DNA from: Clostridiales bacterium
GTDB taxonomy: Bacteria; Bacillota; Clostridia; Christensenellales; JAISNN01
Assembly: GCA_031273825.1 (NCBI GenBank)
Contig: JAISRB010000047.1
Span: 1 to 50,641 of the forward strand
Length of the DNA: 50,641 nt
Direction: 5' to 3'
The position numbers and the translations under genes are program-made. The notes under the pieces are model-generated. The model was given only the letters and a program-made list of their open reading frames with translations. It was not told where the DNA came from and searched no databases. Positions 8,992 through 18,124 of this stretch are shown piece after piece (within the stretch, counting starts at the first letter, position 1; each line of letters begins with the position of its first letter).

Positions 8992-10285
8992 AGAGCATCT
9001 CCGCAAATTCGTAGCCGTCCGACGGAGCGACGACGATATCCTTTTTTAATTTTGACGACAATTCGGCGACGGTCATGCCGTCCAAAAACACGTCGTCAAA
9101 TTGCCTCAGCATGACGCGCGGAAGCATGACCAAATCGCAATCGTCGTCGGGCCTTACCTGCTTTGCTATGTCGTCTCCCGTTATCAGCCCCGCGACGGTG
9201 ACGTTTTCGCCGAAAAATTCGTTTTTGACCAATCTGACCTTGATTTTCAGTCCGCTTAGCCTACTCTCAAAGTATTTTGCCAGAGCGACCATGGTTTCAT
9301 AAAACGATTCGCCCGTCACCGTCTCGATATTGATAGCGCGCGGCCCGACCCCCTCTAACCGACCCTCTGCAGGCTCGTATGCCTTAGCCTCCGTCACGAA
9401 CGCCGCAACAAGCCCCACGCCGTTTTCTATCTGACAAAAGTCGCCGTAATATTCAAAGGACGGGAGCGTCCGCTTAGCCTTTATATACATTTCGTCGCCG
9501 CAAAATACAAACGCCTCGCCTCGCTCCTTTAGGCTCTTTTGGGCAAAGCCCTCGGCAAAGTCTATCGTTTCATTTAGACAGCTTAGGCTTAGCGGCTTTA
9601 TGTCCGTCAGGCCGTCTCTGAATTTTGTAAGCCCCACCGGAACAATCGCCGCGCTCGACACGCACCCGAGGCTATAAAGCTCGTTTACCGTCTCGGCCAA
9701 AACCGCGCCGTCGTTTACGCCCTCGACAAGGACTATCTGCGTATGAAATTTTATTCCGCTTTTGCCTAAGTCTTTGAGCGTGTCAAACAGCCGCCCCGCA
9801 AAGCGGTTGCCGAGCATTTTTTGTCTGACCGCCTTGTCGTAGGCGTGAACCGACACATAGAGCGGAGACAGTCCGAGACGCTTTATTCTGTCGACGTCCG
9901 ACGGCGATAGGTTTGTCAGCGTTATATAGTTTCCGCCGATAAACGACAGCCTATAGTCGTCGTCCTTGACGTAAAGGGTGTCTCTCATTCCCTTTTTCAT
10001 CTGGTCGACAAAGCAAAATATACATTTGTTGCGGCAAACGCGCGGCTCTATATCCCCGTCGTCAAGCTCCGCGCCCATGCTTTGGCCGTCTCTCTTGGAG
10101 ATACGCTTTGTCATGACCTCTCCGTCTCTCAAAAAGGTTATGTCAAATTTTTGTTTGGAATCAAAAAAAAGGTAGTCCAAATAATCGACGTACCCGTATC
10201 CGTCGAAAGCCGTGATTTCATCGCCTACGGCAAAGCCGTTTTTTCTCAAAACGCCGTTTTTTTGAAGGCCGGTTATCCGCGGCAT
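8969..10285 (-). CDS. DUF512-family radical-SAM-like protein with PDZ domain
   Basis: Member of the widespread PDZ / radical SAM / DUF512 family, function unproven. Residues ~5-65 form a PDZ-like domain (GFAVGDEITAFDG, DYLDYLFFDS). Cysteines 84, 88 and 91 in RVCRNKCIFCFVDQ form the CX3CX2C cluster-binding motif. Next come the TIM-barrel part (LSFIGGNYITLTNL, YVSVHAYD) and the DUF512 C-terminus (ENVTVAGLITGDDI, VMLPRVMLR, VFLDGMTVAEL). Length of 438 is normal. Starts 3 bases after the Dabb gene stops and overlaps the GNAT gene. Members of the family are often found beside EngA (Der) in Firmicutes; here they are not. Confidence 0.9.
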   Translation of the reverse strand: MPRITGLQKNGVLRKNGFAVGDEITAFDGYGYVDYLDYLFFDSKQKFDITFLRDGEVMTKRISKRDGQSMGAELDDGDIEPRVCRNKCIFCFVDQMKKGMRDTLYVKDDDYRLSFIGGNYITLTNLSPSDVDRIKRLGLSPLYVSVHAYDKAVRQKMLGNRFAGRLFDTLKDLGKSGIKFHTQIVLVEGVNDGAVLAETVNELYSLGCVSSAAIVPVGLTKFRDGLTDIKPLSLSCLNETIDFAEGFAQKSLKERGEAFVFCGDEMYIKAKRTLPSFEYYGDFCQIENGVGLVAAFVTEAKAYEPAEGRLEGVGPRAINIETVTGESFYETMVALAKYFESRLSGLKIKVRLVKNEFFGENVTVAGLITGDDIAKQVRPDDDCDLVMLPRVMLRQFDDVFLDGMTVAELSSKLKKDIVVAPSDGYEFAEMLYELYAES

Positions 10286-10288
10286 CCG

Positions 10289-10576
10289 TCAATCCTCAAA
10301 ATCCACCGAATGCGAACGCTCGACGACGCCGTGCATATACTTTTTTACCGGTTGATGAACCGGGTGTTCCTTGTATTCGTCAAGCTTTTCTCTCGACTCA
10401 AAACGGCAGACGAGAGCGACGTCAAAGCTTCTCTCCGACGCCAAAAAATCGCAACCCGCCTCGACGCTCAAAAGCGCGGGAATTTTGCCGCGCATAGACA
10501 AAAAATTGTCAACGGCTTTTTGTCTGTTTTCGGCGGTATTATCCTTTAGCTTATATAAGACCACATGCGTTATCAT
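10289..10576 (-). CDS. Dabb-family (stress-responsive A/B barrel) protein
   Basis: Short alpha+beta dimeric barrel protein. MITHVVLYKLKD at the N-terminus and FDVALVCRFESREKLDEY plus the HPVHQPVKKYM segment at the C-terminus are the Dabb signature (PF07876). Length of 95 matches the family. Members dimerise through their sheets, and some are enzymes acting on small aromatic compounds, but most bacterial copies are uncharacterised. It sits in a tightly packed minus-strand run, 12 bases after the ECF S-component gene and 3 bases before the DUF512 gene. Confidence 0.85.
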   Translation of the reverse strand: MITHVVLYKLKDNTAENRQKAVDNFLSMRGKIPALLSVEAGCDFLASERSFDVALVCRFESREKLDEYKEHPVHQPVKKYMHGVVERSHSVDFED

Positions 10577-10588
10577 ATTATATATCTC

Positions 10589-11092
10589 CTATAGTTTTAT
10601 TTTGTCAGAATATTTTGCCGTCAGCACGCCAAGCGGCACCGAAAAGACCGTCTGCAGCAAGCCCGTCAGCACATGCCACACGCCGCCCGCGACTACGAAG
10701 TCGTTCAAAAACAACTCGTAGACAAAATATAAGACCTGCATGACAAGCGAAGCAATCAAAAAAATCACGGCGGTTTTGACGACAGGCTTCAGGTCGTTCA
10801 GCGGCTTTATTCCGCTCTTAAAGAGCAGACAAACGATAAGGGCCATGACCGCCTTGATGATAAGCGTGGCGACGGCGTATTGCGGAGCCAAAATTAGGTC
10901 GGCTATCATCGAGCCTGCGCCCGCCGAAAAGACGGCGTAACCCGTCGGCAAAATCAAACACGCGAGAAAAATAACCGCGTCGCCGAGATGAATATAGCCG
11001 CCCCCCGGCAGTCCTATGCTAAACGTCGTCATGACGGCGGTCATAGCCGTAAGGACTGCGGCGTAAGCTATCTTTTTTGTAGCGGCGTTCAT
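10589..11092 (-). CDS. ECF transporter S component (vitamin uptake, substrate unknown)
   Basis: Substrate-binding membrane subunit of an energy-coupling-factor transporter. At 167 residues with about five to six hydrophobic segments, it has the S-component size. The start IAYAAVLTAMTAVMT gives the AxxxA-type contacts with EcfT, and GGGYIHLGDAVIFLACLILP resembles S-components of the HmpT/ThiW/riboflavin type. No riboswitch was seen upstream, since lacZ lies 19 bases away; the substrate therefore cannot be told. The energising EcfA/A'/T module is not in the window and would be shared from elsewhere. Confidence 0.8.
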   Translation of the reverse strand: MNAATKKIAYAAVLTAMTAVMTTFSIGLPGGGYIHLGDAVIFLACLILPTGYAVFSAGAGSMIADLILAPQYAVATLIIKAVMALIVCLLFKSGIKPLNDLKPVVKTAVIFLIASLVMQVLYFVYELFLNDFVVAGGVWHVLTGLLQTVFSVPLGVLTAKYSDKIKL

Positions 11093-11111
11093 GCAAAAAG
11101 ACTCCTTATAA

Positions 11112-14100
11112 TCAAATTTTTATCACAACCGAAAAGCTGTGCTCCTTGAAATGCAATATCTTATAAAGCTTTTTGAGACACGCCATAGCCGGCGTGTCGC
11201 CGCCCACTCCGCGCTGCTTTCCGTCGATATAGACGTGCAGGTTAGGCAATCTCAAAAGCTCGTTCGCGTGCTTTGCGCCCTCTAACATTTCAAGGCTGTA
11301 GGGGTGAACCGACGCCTCGAACGGCGCGCCGCCGTCGGCCTCCACCGTCAACGCTCCGGCGCGGCCCGACAGCGACAGCCACCGCATATCGGTGTGATTT
11401 CCGTTTTCCTGCGGGTGCAGATAGTCGTGAATAAAGTCCTCGGCATTTCCCTCATAGATACCGAGACGCGCCGACGCCTTTCTGTCGGTATAGCATTCGT
11501 GAGGCCCTCCGCCATAAAACCTTACTTCGTCTATGCCGTCCGATAACGCCAGCTTAAAGCCGTAACGAATGAGATTGACAAGAGCCTTGACGCTCATGCT
11601 AAGCTTGATTTCGCCGTTTTTGCAAATTTCATAGCTCGTTTTGAGATAGACCAAATTGGGCATCTTCCACAAAATTTTTACCGTCACCGAATCGCCGTCT
11701 CCGCTCGACGTTACGCTCTTAGGCTTGAGCTTTTTCATGGCCTTTTTGTAGCGGTCAAAGCCGAGCAGCTTTGACAATATAGGCGCTTGCAATACGGTGT
11801 CGTTGTCTATCTGCGCCCTCCAAAAGTTCGGCGTAACCGGCTTGAACAAAAGCTCCGCGCCGTTCTTTTTCAGCGTTACTATACCGCCGGTTTTCTTGTC
11901 TATTCCCACCTCGACCGCATCGTTTTTTACGCTTATCATATCGGCGTTTTCAAAAAGACCGAGAGACATTCTCCCCTCTCCGTGGCTCGGCTTGCGGCGC
12001 GGAAGCTCCTTTGTCAGCATTAGCTGCGCGCTCGCCGCGACGTGTCCCGCGTTAGCGTAAGGCGTATCGTCCGCCGTTATCAGCTCGACCGTCAGATATC
12101 CCTCGCGCCCGTCGGGCACGCTTAGGTCAAAGGGCGCGGCGATACTCTTTTTTTCGTTCGGCGCAATCGACGGCAGCTCGGTTTGACTGCTCTCGACAAG
12201 CTCTCCGTCTATATACTTTGACAAGGCAAGCCCGAACCCGTCGGTAAGGTTGGTAAACATATATTTGTTTTTTATTGAAATTTCGCCGCCCTCTAAGCCG
12301 AATTCTACGCGCGCGTAGCACGCCTTGACCTCATAAAGCGCGGGATTCGGCGACCTATCGGCTCTGACTATTCCGTTAAAGGCAAATACGCCGTCGTTAG
12401 GCTCGTCAAAAAAGTCGCCTCCGTAGCAATATTGCTTGTTGCCGGCCTTGTCAAGGCGCGAAATCGCCTGGTCGGCAAAATCCCATATGTATCCCCCGTG
12501 AAGTCTGTCGTATTTTTCGTATTCCTTTTGATAGTCGTCAAAGTTGCCGAGGCTGTTGCCCATCGCGTGGGCGTATTCGCACTGCAAATACGGCTTATCC
12601 GCATACTTCTTGCCGCTAAAGCGGTAGCCCAGCATCAAATTCCACAAGGCTCTCGAGTGAGTTATGGCCTTGCCCGCGCCTATCCTTTTCATCTTTTCAA
12701 GCGGCGCGTACATTTCGGAAAGCACGTCGGACACCTCCATGGTGTTGTCAGGCTCATAGTGAACGGGGCGCGTAGCGTCGAGCTTTAGCGTCCGCTCCTT
12801 CATGCTCTTAAATACCGAGCCGTTGCCGGCCTCGTTGCCGAGCGACCAAAATATAACGCAGGCGTGGTTTCTAAAGCTGTTTACCATATTTGTCATGCGG
12901 TACAGACAATGCCTTTCCCACTCCGCGCTGTTTCGCGGAATGACGGTCGCGAGACCGTGGGTTTCAAGGTTGCATTCGCTCATGACGAGAATTCCGTATT
13001 TGTCGCACAGCTCATAAAAGAACCGCGCCCCCGGATAATGCGACGTTCTGACCGACGTTATGTTATTCGCCTTTAACAGCTTGATATCGTCCTCCGTCAC
13101 CGAACGCGGAACGGCGTGACCGTAATCGGGGTGAAAGTCGTGGCGGTTTACTCCGCAAACCGCAAGCGGCTTGCCGTTGAGCAAAATAAACGGGCCGCGC
13201 CCGTCTCTCATAGGCGCGATTTCTATACTCCTGAAGCCGAATTTTTGACGTCTGACGTCGACGGGCTTTTCGCCCTCGTAAAGGGCGAAGGTAATGCTGT
13301 ATAGATACGGGTTTTCGTGACTCCAAAGCGTTATGTCCTTTAAGCCGACGACGTCGGCCTTGACGGTTTGCTCCTCGTAGTCGTTTATCACGTCGACGGG
13401 ATAAAAATCCTTATAGATATTTTGACCGTCCGCGTCGTCTATATAAAGCTCTATTCTGCCGCCGTCATAGGCCTTGCGCTTGGCTCTTATCGACGCGTCA
13501 AAGCTGAATTTTGCGACGTCGGCCTCTAATTTGCACCTCAAATACAGGTCGCGTATTTCGACGGCCGGCTTATAGACGAGGTTGACGCTTCTGAATATTC
13601 CGGCGAGCCGCCACATATCCTGATCTTCGAGATAGCTTGCCGCGGTAAATTGATAAACCTTGACGGCAAGCGTATTTTTGCCCTCGGCGACGTAGTCGGT
13701 GACGTCGTATTCGGTCTCCGAAAACGTGTCCGCCGAAAAACCGACAAAGCTGCCGTTGACATAGACCTCGGCCGCGCTGTTTATTCCGCCGAAATTGATA
13801 AAAACGTTTTGACCGACGGGCTTTTTTGCGTCGAATTCTCTGACGTAAAGCCCTACGGGATTTTTTTCGCCGTAGACAAAAGGCGTTTTGGCCTTGTTTT
13901 TTGACTCTAAAGCGTAAGGATATTTTACGTTCGTATAAATCGGCGTTCCGTATCCCTTTATTTGCCATTCAGACGGAACCTCGATATCCTTAAAGCCGCT
14001 CAGGTCGGCGTCCTTTTTATAAAAAAGCGGAGCGTCAAATACGCTCGGGCAGTACAAAAACCTCCAGACGCCGTCGAGACAGACGACGTCCGAGCCGTCG

Positions 14101-14201
14101 TCCGCATAGAGCGGAAAGCCCGCGCCGTTTCTTCTTTCGGTGTTTATATCAAAGACGTTTATGTCGTTCCAAATAGGCTTTTGCGTCAGATTGCTTTTCA
14201 T
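11112..14201 (-). CDS. lacZ: Beta-galactosidase, GH2 family (LacZ type)
   Basis: Large multidomain retaining beta-galactosidase that hydrolyses lactose and related beta-galactosides, cytoplasmic (no signal peptide). Domain order: sugar-binding jelly roll (residues ~45-215), immunoglobulin-like domain, TIM barrel (~330-620), second Ig-like domain, C-terminal beta-sandwich domain (~755-1025). Barrel motifs seen: ITSVRTSHYPGARFFYELCD, IFWSLGNEAGNGS with the acid/base Glu near residue 455, and YLQCEYAHAMGNSLGN with the nucleophile Glu near 543. Length of 1029 matches E. coli LacZ. It follows rpoD by 77 bases on the same strand and may be read through from it. No lac permease or regulator is adjacent. 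Confidence 0.94.
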   Translation of the reverse strand: MKSNLTQKPIWNDINVFDINTERRNGAGFPLYADDGSDVVCLDGVWRFLYCPSVFDAPLFYKKDADLSGFKDIEVPSEWQIKGYGTPIYTNVKYPYALESKNKAKTPFVYGEKNPVGLYVREFDAKKPVGQNVFINFGGINSAAEVYVNGSFVGFSADTFSETEYDVTDYVAEGKNTLAVKVYQFTAASYLEDQDMWRLAGIFRSVNLVYKPAVEIRDLYLRCKLEADVAKFSFDASIRAKRKAYDGGRIELYIDDADGQNIYKDFYPVDVINDYEEQTVKADVVGLKDITLWSHENPYLYSITFALYEGEKPVDVRRQKFGFRSIEIAPMRDGRGPFILLNGKPLAVCGVNRHDFHPDYGHAVPRSVTEDDIKLLKANNITSVRTSHYPGARFFYELCDKYGILVMSECNLETHGLATVIPRNSAEWERHCLYRMTNMVNSFRNHACVIFWSLGNEAGNGSVFKSMKERTLKLDATRPVHYEPDNTMEVSDVLSEMYAPLEKMKRIGAGKAITHSRALWNLMLGYRFSGKKYADKPYLQCEYAHAMGNSLGNFDDYQKEYEKYDRLHGGYIWDFADQAISRLDKAGNKQYCYGGDFFDEPNDGVFAFNGIVRADRSPNPALYEVKACYARVEFGLEGGEISIKNKYMFTNLTDGFGLALSKYIDGELVESSQTELPSIAPNEKKSIAAPFDLSVPDGREGYLTVELITADDTPYANAGHVAASAQLMLTKELPRRKPSHGEGRMSLGLFENADMISVKNDAVEVGIDKKTGGIVTLKKNGAELLFKPVTPNFWRAQIDNDTVLQAPILSKLLGFDRYKKAMKKLKPKSVTSSGDGDSVTVKILWKMPNLVYLKTSYEICKNGEIKLSMSVKALVNLIRYGFKLALSDGIDEVRFYGGGPHECYTDRKASARLGIYEGNAEDFIHDYLHPQENGNHTDMRWLSLSGRAGALTVEADGGAPFEASVHPYSLEMLEGAKHANELLRLPNLHVYIDGKQRGVGGDTPAMACLKKLYKILHFKEHSFSVVIKI

Positions 14202-14278
14202 ATTTTATAGTTCTCCCTTGAATAATGAAATTTTTCAATTGTTTTTGCCGCCTTCCCTCTTATTACCCTTGCCTTGTT

Positions 14279-15340
14279 TTACTTTTCAAAAAAATCTCTC
14301 AGCTTTTTTATCCTGTTAGGGTGGCGAAGCTTTCTCAACGCCTTGGCCTCTATCTGTCTTATACGCTCTCTCGTCACGTTAAATTCCTTGCCGACCTCCT
14401 CTAAGGTTCTCGGCTTGCTGTCGTCAAGCCCGTAGCGAAGGCGCAAGACCTTTTCCTCTCTCGGCGTCAGCGTCGTCAAAACGTTGAGAAGCTGCTCCTT
14501 TAGCATGTTGGACTCGGCGTAGTCGGACGGCGCGGCCGCCGAAAAATCCTCGATAAAATCGCCCAGATGGCTGTCGTCCTCCTCTCCGATCGGGGTTTCT
14601 AACGACAGCGGGTCGAGGGCTATTTTTTGAACCTCTATGACCTTTTGCTCCGTCGTATTCAAAAATCTTGCAAGCTCCGACGGATAAGGCTCGCGCCCCA
14701 GCTCCTGAACCAGCTGGCGCGACGCTCTGACCTGACGGTTGATTGTCTCGACCATGTGAACGGGTATTCTTATGGTTCTGGCCTGATCGGCTATCGAGCG
14801 CGTAATAGCCTGACGTATCCACCACGTCGCGTAAGTCGAAAACTTGAAGCCCTTGGTATAATCAAACTTTTCGACGGCCTTCATCAAGCCGAGATTGCCC
14901 TCTTGTATCAAGTCCAAAAACTGCATTCCGCGCCCGACGTACCGCTTTGCGATGCTGACGACAAGCCTTAGGTTGGCCTCGCTAAGCGTCGCTTTCGCCG
15001 TTTCGTCGCCCTCGGACATAGCCTTTGCAAGCTGCATTTCGTCGTCTCCCGACAGCAGGGGAACCTTGCCGATGTCCTTTAAATACATTTTTACCGAATC
15101 GTCTAGGTTGACCTCGTTTAGCATGTCGAGAAGAAGCGCGTCGGTCGTCGTCTGAATAAGCGGCGTTATGGTTATGCCGGCCTCTTCGATAGAATTATGT
15201 ATGTTTTCCATCTCCTCGACGTTCAAGGCAAACCGCTCCATTCTTGTCAGAAGGTCGTCCTCTAACAGCAGCTTGGTCTCTCTGCACTCGGCGATAATGG
15301 CGTCGGTTTCTTGCTTAATCAAAATTTCTCTGTTTTCCAA
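14279..15340 (-). CDS. rpoD: Housekeeping sigma factor RpoD/SigA
   Basis: Primary sigma-70 factor. Region 1.2 ([20 protein letters not shown]), region 2 ([39 protein letters not shown]), region 3 ([12 protein letters not shown]) and region 4 ([30 protein letters not shown]) are all present and in order. At 353 residues it is the short Gram-positive form. It lacks a long acidic region 1.1 and has a ~90-residue helical N-terminus. It lies 62 bases downstream of dnaG on the same strand, the classical dnaG-rpoD arrangement of Firmicutes, without an intervening rpsU. Confidence 0.97.
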   Translation of the reverse strand: MENREILIKQETDAIIAECRETKLLLEDDLLTRMERFALNVEEMENIHNSIEEAGITITPLIQTTTDALLLDMLNEVNLDDSVKMYLKDIGKVPLLSGDDEMQLAKAMSEGDETAKATLSEANLRLVVSIAKRYVGRGMQFLDLIQEGNLGLMKAVEKFDYTKGFKFSTYATWWIRQAITRSIADQARTIRIPVHMVETINRQVRASRQLVQELGREPYPSELARFLNTTEQKVIEVQKIALDPLSLETPIGEEDDSHLGDFIEDFSAAAPSDYAESNMLKEQLLNVLTTLTPREEKVLRLRYGLDDSKPRTLEEVGKEFNVTRERIRQIEAKALRKLRHPNRIKKLRDFFEK

Positions 15341-15402
15341 TCTTTTTCATTCTCCGTTTTTTTATTTTTTTAGGCTTTAGTTAAAAGGCTCTTTCGTGAT
15401 TT

Positions 15403-17337
15403 TTACCTTTTGTATTTGTTTTTTAGTTTGAGCAGCTTTCCTATTTCCGCGGTCAGCAGCGCGCGCTCCTTTATGTCGCTGCGGCCGTCGAGGTCTCTTT
15501 TTAAGGCCTCTATTCCGGCGTTTATTTTTTCTCTCTTAAGCATGGCGACGGAATCGTCAAAATATTTTTTTCCGTCGGCAGCGTTGAGAAAGCCGCCGTT
15601 AAAATTGACTATTTCGCCTACCTCGGGCGTGCTTTCCATCTCGTCATAAAGCGCGGAAACGCGCGGTTCTATGCCGCGCCTTTGACACTCCGCTATATAT
15701 TTCGAAACCGCCGCGTGCGACGCGTCGTCAAAGCAGTCGCCGATTTCGTCAAGGCAAGCCGCATCGGCGTAAGGTTTCTTAAACAAAAACGAATTTAAGA
15801 TAAACCTCGCCGCCTTTTTTGCCGCGGTCGGCTTTTTGACGCTCCCGCGCGCGTCCGCGTCTTGTATTCCTATATCGCCGTAGTCCCCGTCTCCGTAAGC
15901 GTCCGCATAGCCGCCGTTCATATAGCCGTCAAAATTGCCGCCGCCGTCTTGCTCCGCATATTTGCCGCGTCTTTTTGCCGAATCGCGGGCGGGCGCGGGG
16001 TTATTATTATTTTGCTTAAAGCCGCCGTTTATATCCGCGGTTTTGTCAAATTCGCGCTGTATAGCTCCGCGGCTTATTCCGCTAAGCTCGGAGATTAGAC
16101 CGGCATAAGCCTCGGCAAGCACCGCGCTGTCGAGACCGCTCAAAAGCCCGACGGCTTTTTTTGCAAATTTTCCGCGTTCGTCGTTGGAATCGAGGTCAAA
16201 TTCGCGGCTTAGCGCGATGATTTTGTATTCATAAAGCGGCAGAGCCTTTTCCTTCAGCTCCAAAAAATATTCCTTGCCGCGCTTGTTTATTATGTCGTCG
16301 GGGTCGGAGCCGTCGGGCAGAGACATGACCCTCACGTCAAGCCCCTCGGCCGCGAGTATGTCAAGCCCTCTTAGAGCCGCGCTTTGCCCCGCCTTGTCAC
16401 CGTCATAGGCGATATATACCTTGTCGCTATACCGCTTGATTAGGGCGGCCTGATATTTAGTAAAAGCCGTACCCATGCCCGCGACGGCGTTTTTTATGCC
16501 CGCGCCGCTCAACGAAACGAGGTCGATATGCCCCTCGACTAATATGACGTCGTTTATACCGTTTTGCCGCCTCTCCTTTTTGAGCAGATTTACGCCGTAG
16601 AGGTTGCGGCTCTTGTCGAATATCGGGGTCGCGCCCGTATTTTTATATTTTGCCGCGCCTTCCTTGTTTTCCAAAATGCGGCCCGAAAAGCCTATTACGT
16701 CGTCATAAGAGTTGATTATAGGAAAAACCACCCTGAGAGCCATAGCGTCCATAAGCGAGCCGTTTTGCGTGCGCGAAACCGCTCCGCTCTCAATCATCGC
16801 GTCCTCGTCGTAGCCGGCTTTTTTTAAAAAGCCGACAAGCCCGTCAAAGTCGGGAGAATAGCCTATGCCGAAGCGCGTTATGAGATTGTCGTTTATCAGG
16901 CGTTTTTTGAGATAAGCTAAGGCCGCGCCGCCTCTGCTCTTGAGTCGTTCGTGATAATATTGCGCCGTCAGCCTGATTATCGCATAAAGCTTATCCTTTT
17001 TTTGTTTGAGCGCGGCCTGCTTTCCTCCGTCGTCGACAAGCTGCGGCAACGACATATTGGCGTATTTTGCGAGAATCGCGACGGCGTCGGCGTATTCGAC
17101 ATTGTCGATTTCCTCTATAAATCTTATGAGGTCGCCGCTCTTGCCGCAGCCGAAGCAATAATAAAATTGCTCGTACTCGTTTACGGAAAAGGACGGAGTT
17201 TTTTCGTGATGAAAAGGACAGCAAGCAAAGTAGCTTTTGCCCTTTTTAGTCATGCCCGTAACGTAGCGCGATATGACCTCGACAATGTTGAGGCGCGACT
17301 TTAATTCTTCGATAAATTCTTTTGGATATAAGTTCAT
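15403..17337 (-). CDS. dnaG: DNA primase DnaG
   Basis: RNA primer synthase of the replisome. Start placed at the ATG before NLYPKEFIEELKSRLNI, the usual DnaG N-terminus; the frame also opens at a TTG seven codons upstream. CHC2 zinc domain: CPFH at ~41, and YCFGCGKSGDLIRF at ~60. Toprim domain near 255-340 with LVEGHIDLVSL and AYDGDKAGQSAA. The helicase-binding C-terminal domain starts near residue 500. Between Toprim and the C-terminus (around residues 430-490) is a Gly/Asp/Tyr/Asn-rich low-complexity linker that looks unusual for the family. Total length ~644 is slightly above the usual ~600. Upstream spacing to a Shine-Dalgarno site is poor. Confidence 0.95.
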   Translation of the reverse strand: MNLYPKEFIEELKSRLNIVEVISRYVTGMTKKGKSYFACCPFHHEKTPSFSVNEYEQFYYCFGCGKSGDLIRFIEEIDNVEYADAVAILAKYANMSLPQLVDDGGKQAALKQKKDKLYAIIRLTAQYYHERLKSRGGAALAYLKKRLINDNLITRFGIGYSPDFDGLVGFLKKAGYDEDAMIESGAVSRTQNGSLMDAMALRVVFPIINSYDDVIGFSGRILENKEGAAKYKNTGATPIFDKSRNLYGVNLLKKERRQNGINDVILVEGHIDLVSLSGAGIKNAVAGMGTAFTKYQAALIKRYSDKVYIAYDGDKAGQSAALRGLDILAAEGLDVRVMSLPDGSDPDDIINKRGKEYFLELKEKALPLYEYKIIALSREFDLDSNDERGKFAKKAVGLLSGLDSAVLAEAYAGLISELSGISRGAIQREFDKTADINGGFKQNNNNPAPARDSAKRRGKYAEQDGGGNFDGYMNGGYADAYGDGDYGDIGIQDADARGSVKKPTAAKKAARFILNSFLFKKPYADAACLDEIGDCFDDASHAAVSKYIAECQRRGIEPRVSALYDEMESTPEVGEIVNFNGGFLNAADGKKYFDDSVAMLKREKINAGIEALKRDLDGRSDIKERALLTAEIGKLLKLKNKYKR

Positions 17338-17463
17338 TTTTATATATAATACGAACAAAAAGGAAAAAGTCCTTTATTTTTATCAAATAAAAAACTAAAA
17401 ACCCAAAATTTAACCGCGTACACATAGAAATCAGACACGTCAATAGCTTTTCTACCGATTTAT

Positions 17464-18015
17464 CTATTCTCTATATCTATTAAAAACCGGTAGCTCCGAA
17501 AGCGGCTTGAAGGCCGTCGCAAAGAGTACTATATTGCAGATTATTTGAGCTGTATAAAAAGGTATGCCGTTTAGATATCTTATGAAAAAAAAGCGGAAGG
17601 TCGGCCGAGAGGTCATAAAAAGCGTATCGATAAAGGACGAGAGTATTCCAAAAAACACCGTCATCAAAACGGCGTAAATCAAAAACGCCCAAAACGCCCT
17701 TGTCCTTTTTGAGATGAGATATGCAAATACGGCGAGGCACGGCCAATATATAAAATAAGTGACGAGATAATATTGAAAGCCCCAAATAAGGCTTTCGACA
17801 GCGCAAAAAATCAGCGTCGCGGGGAGCGCGCGCCTTAGCCCTAAGCGGACGGCATAGAGCGTTATCAGCAGTGTCACCACCTCAACGTTGGGAATGACGG
17901 AAAGAACCGCCTTTCCCCCCGTCAGAGTGGCCGCCAAAAGCCCGATAAGGGCTATATCTCCGGTCGAATATTTCCGCGCGGATTTATTCGCCGATAAAAT
18001 TGTCGGTTTTATCAA
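17464..18015 (-). CDS. ECF transporter S component, probably for cobalamin
   Basis: Membrane subunit of 183 residues with about five to six hydrophobic segments. N-terminal helix IALIGLLAATLTGGKAVLS has the small-residue pattern used for docking to EcfT, and VVTLLITLYAVRLGLRRALP follows. It begins at TTG 18013-18015 with GAGGG just upstream; that TTG overlaps the stop of the preceding mini-ORF in a TTGA quartet. Substrate is inferred from context: it is the last gene of a transcript that opens with a cobalamin riboswitch and encodes a DUF4430-like lipoprotein. It would resemble the CbrT class of B12 S-components. Sequence alone does not prove the ligand. Confidence 0.75.
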   Translation of the reverse strand: MIKPTILSANKSARKYSTGDIALIGLLAATLTGGKAVLSVIPNVEVVTLLITLYAVRLGLRRALPATLIFCAVESLIWGFQYYLVTYFIYWPCLAVFAYLISKRTRAFWAFLIYAVLMTVFFGILSSFIDTLFMTSRPTFRFFFIRYLNGIPFYTAQIICNIVLFATAFKPLSELPVFNRYRE

Positions 18016-18124
18016 TGTGTTTCCCTCATAAACAAGAACTCTATATGCGGGTTTATATCCCCGGTCGAATATTTACGCAACACCGGCTTTATCAATATGT
18101 TCCCTTTATAAACAAGAGCTCTAT
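17954..18124 (-). repeat. Imperfect tandem duplication across a gene junction
   Basis: Copy A (18055-18124) and copy B (17954-18044) share the same order of words on the minus strand: ATAGAG.TCTTGTTTAT, a GGGAA block, TTGATAAA, then AAATATTCGACCGG.GATAT. Copy B holds about 21 more bases between TTGATAAA and AAATATTCGACC. Each copy contains the last codons of the lipoprotein gene, the TTGA stop/start overlap and the first codons of the ECF gene. Confidence 0.85.
18012..18095 (-). pseudogene. 27-codon chimeric mini-ORF left by the tandem duplication
   Basis: An open frame from TTG 18093-18095 to TGA 18012-18014. Its first 13 residues (IKPVLRKYSTGDI) copy the start of the ECF S-component (IKP...RKYSTGDI). 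Its last 10 (IEFLFMRETH) copy the end of the lipoprotein (IELLFIKGTY). It overlaps both neighbours by the same TTGA stop/start arrangement, so ribosomes could pass lipoprotein > mini-ORF > ECF gene by re-initiation. Probably a by-product rather than a functional peptide, but it may keep translation coupled. Confidence 0.7.

Noticed and set aside
11304..13968. Several open frames on the plus strand and in other minus frames inside lacZ
   Set aside because: They have no ribosome sites, unnatural composition (Arg/Ser-rich) and lie inside a gene with clear GH2 motifs; GC-rich codon use opens such shadow frames.
17337..17358. Leaderless transcript for dnaG (TATATA just before the ATG)
   Set aside because: An AT-rich run ends at the ATG, but no matching -35 was found at proper spacing, so it is not claimed.
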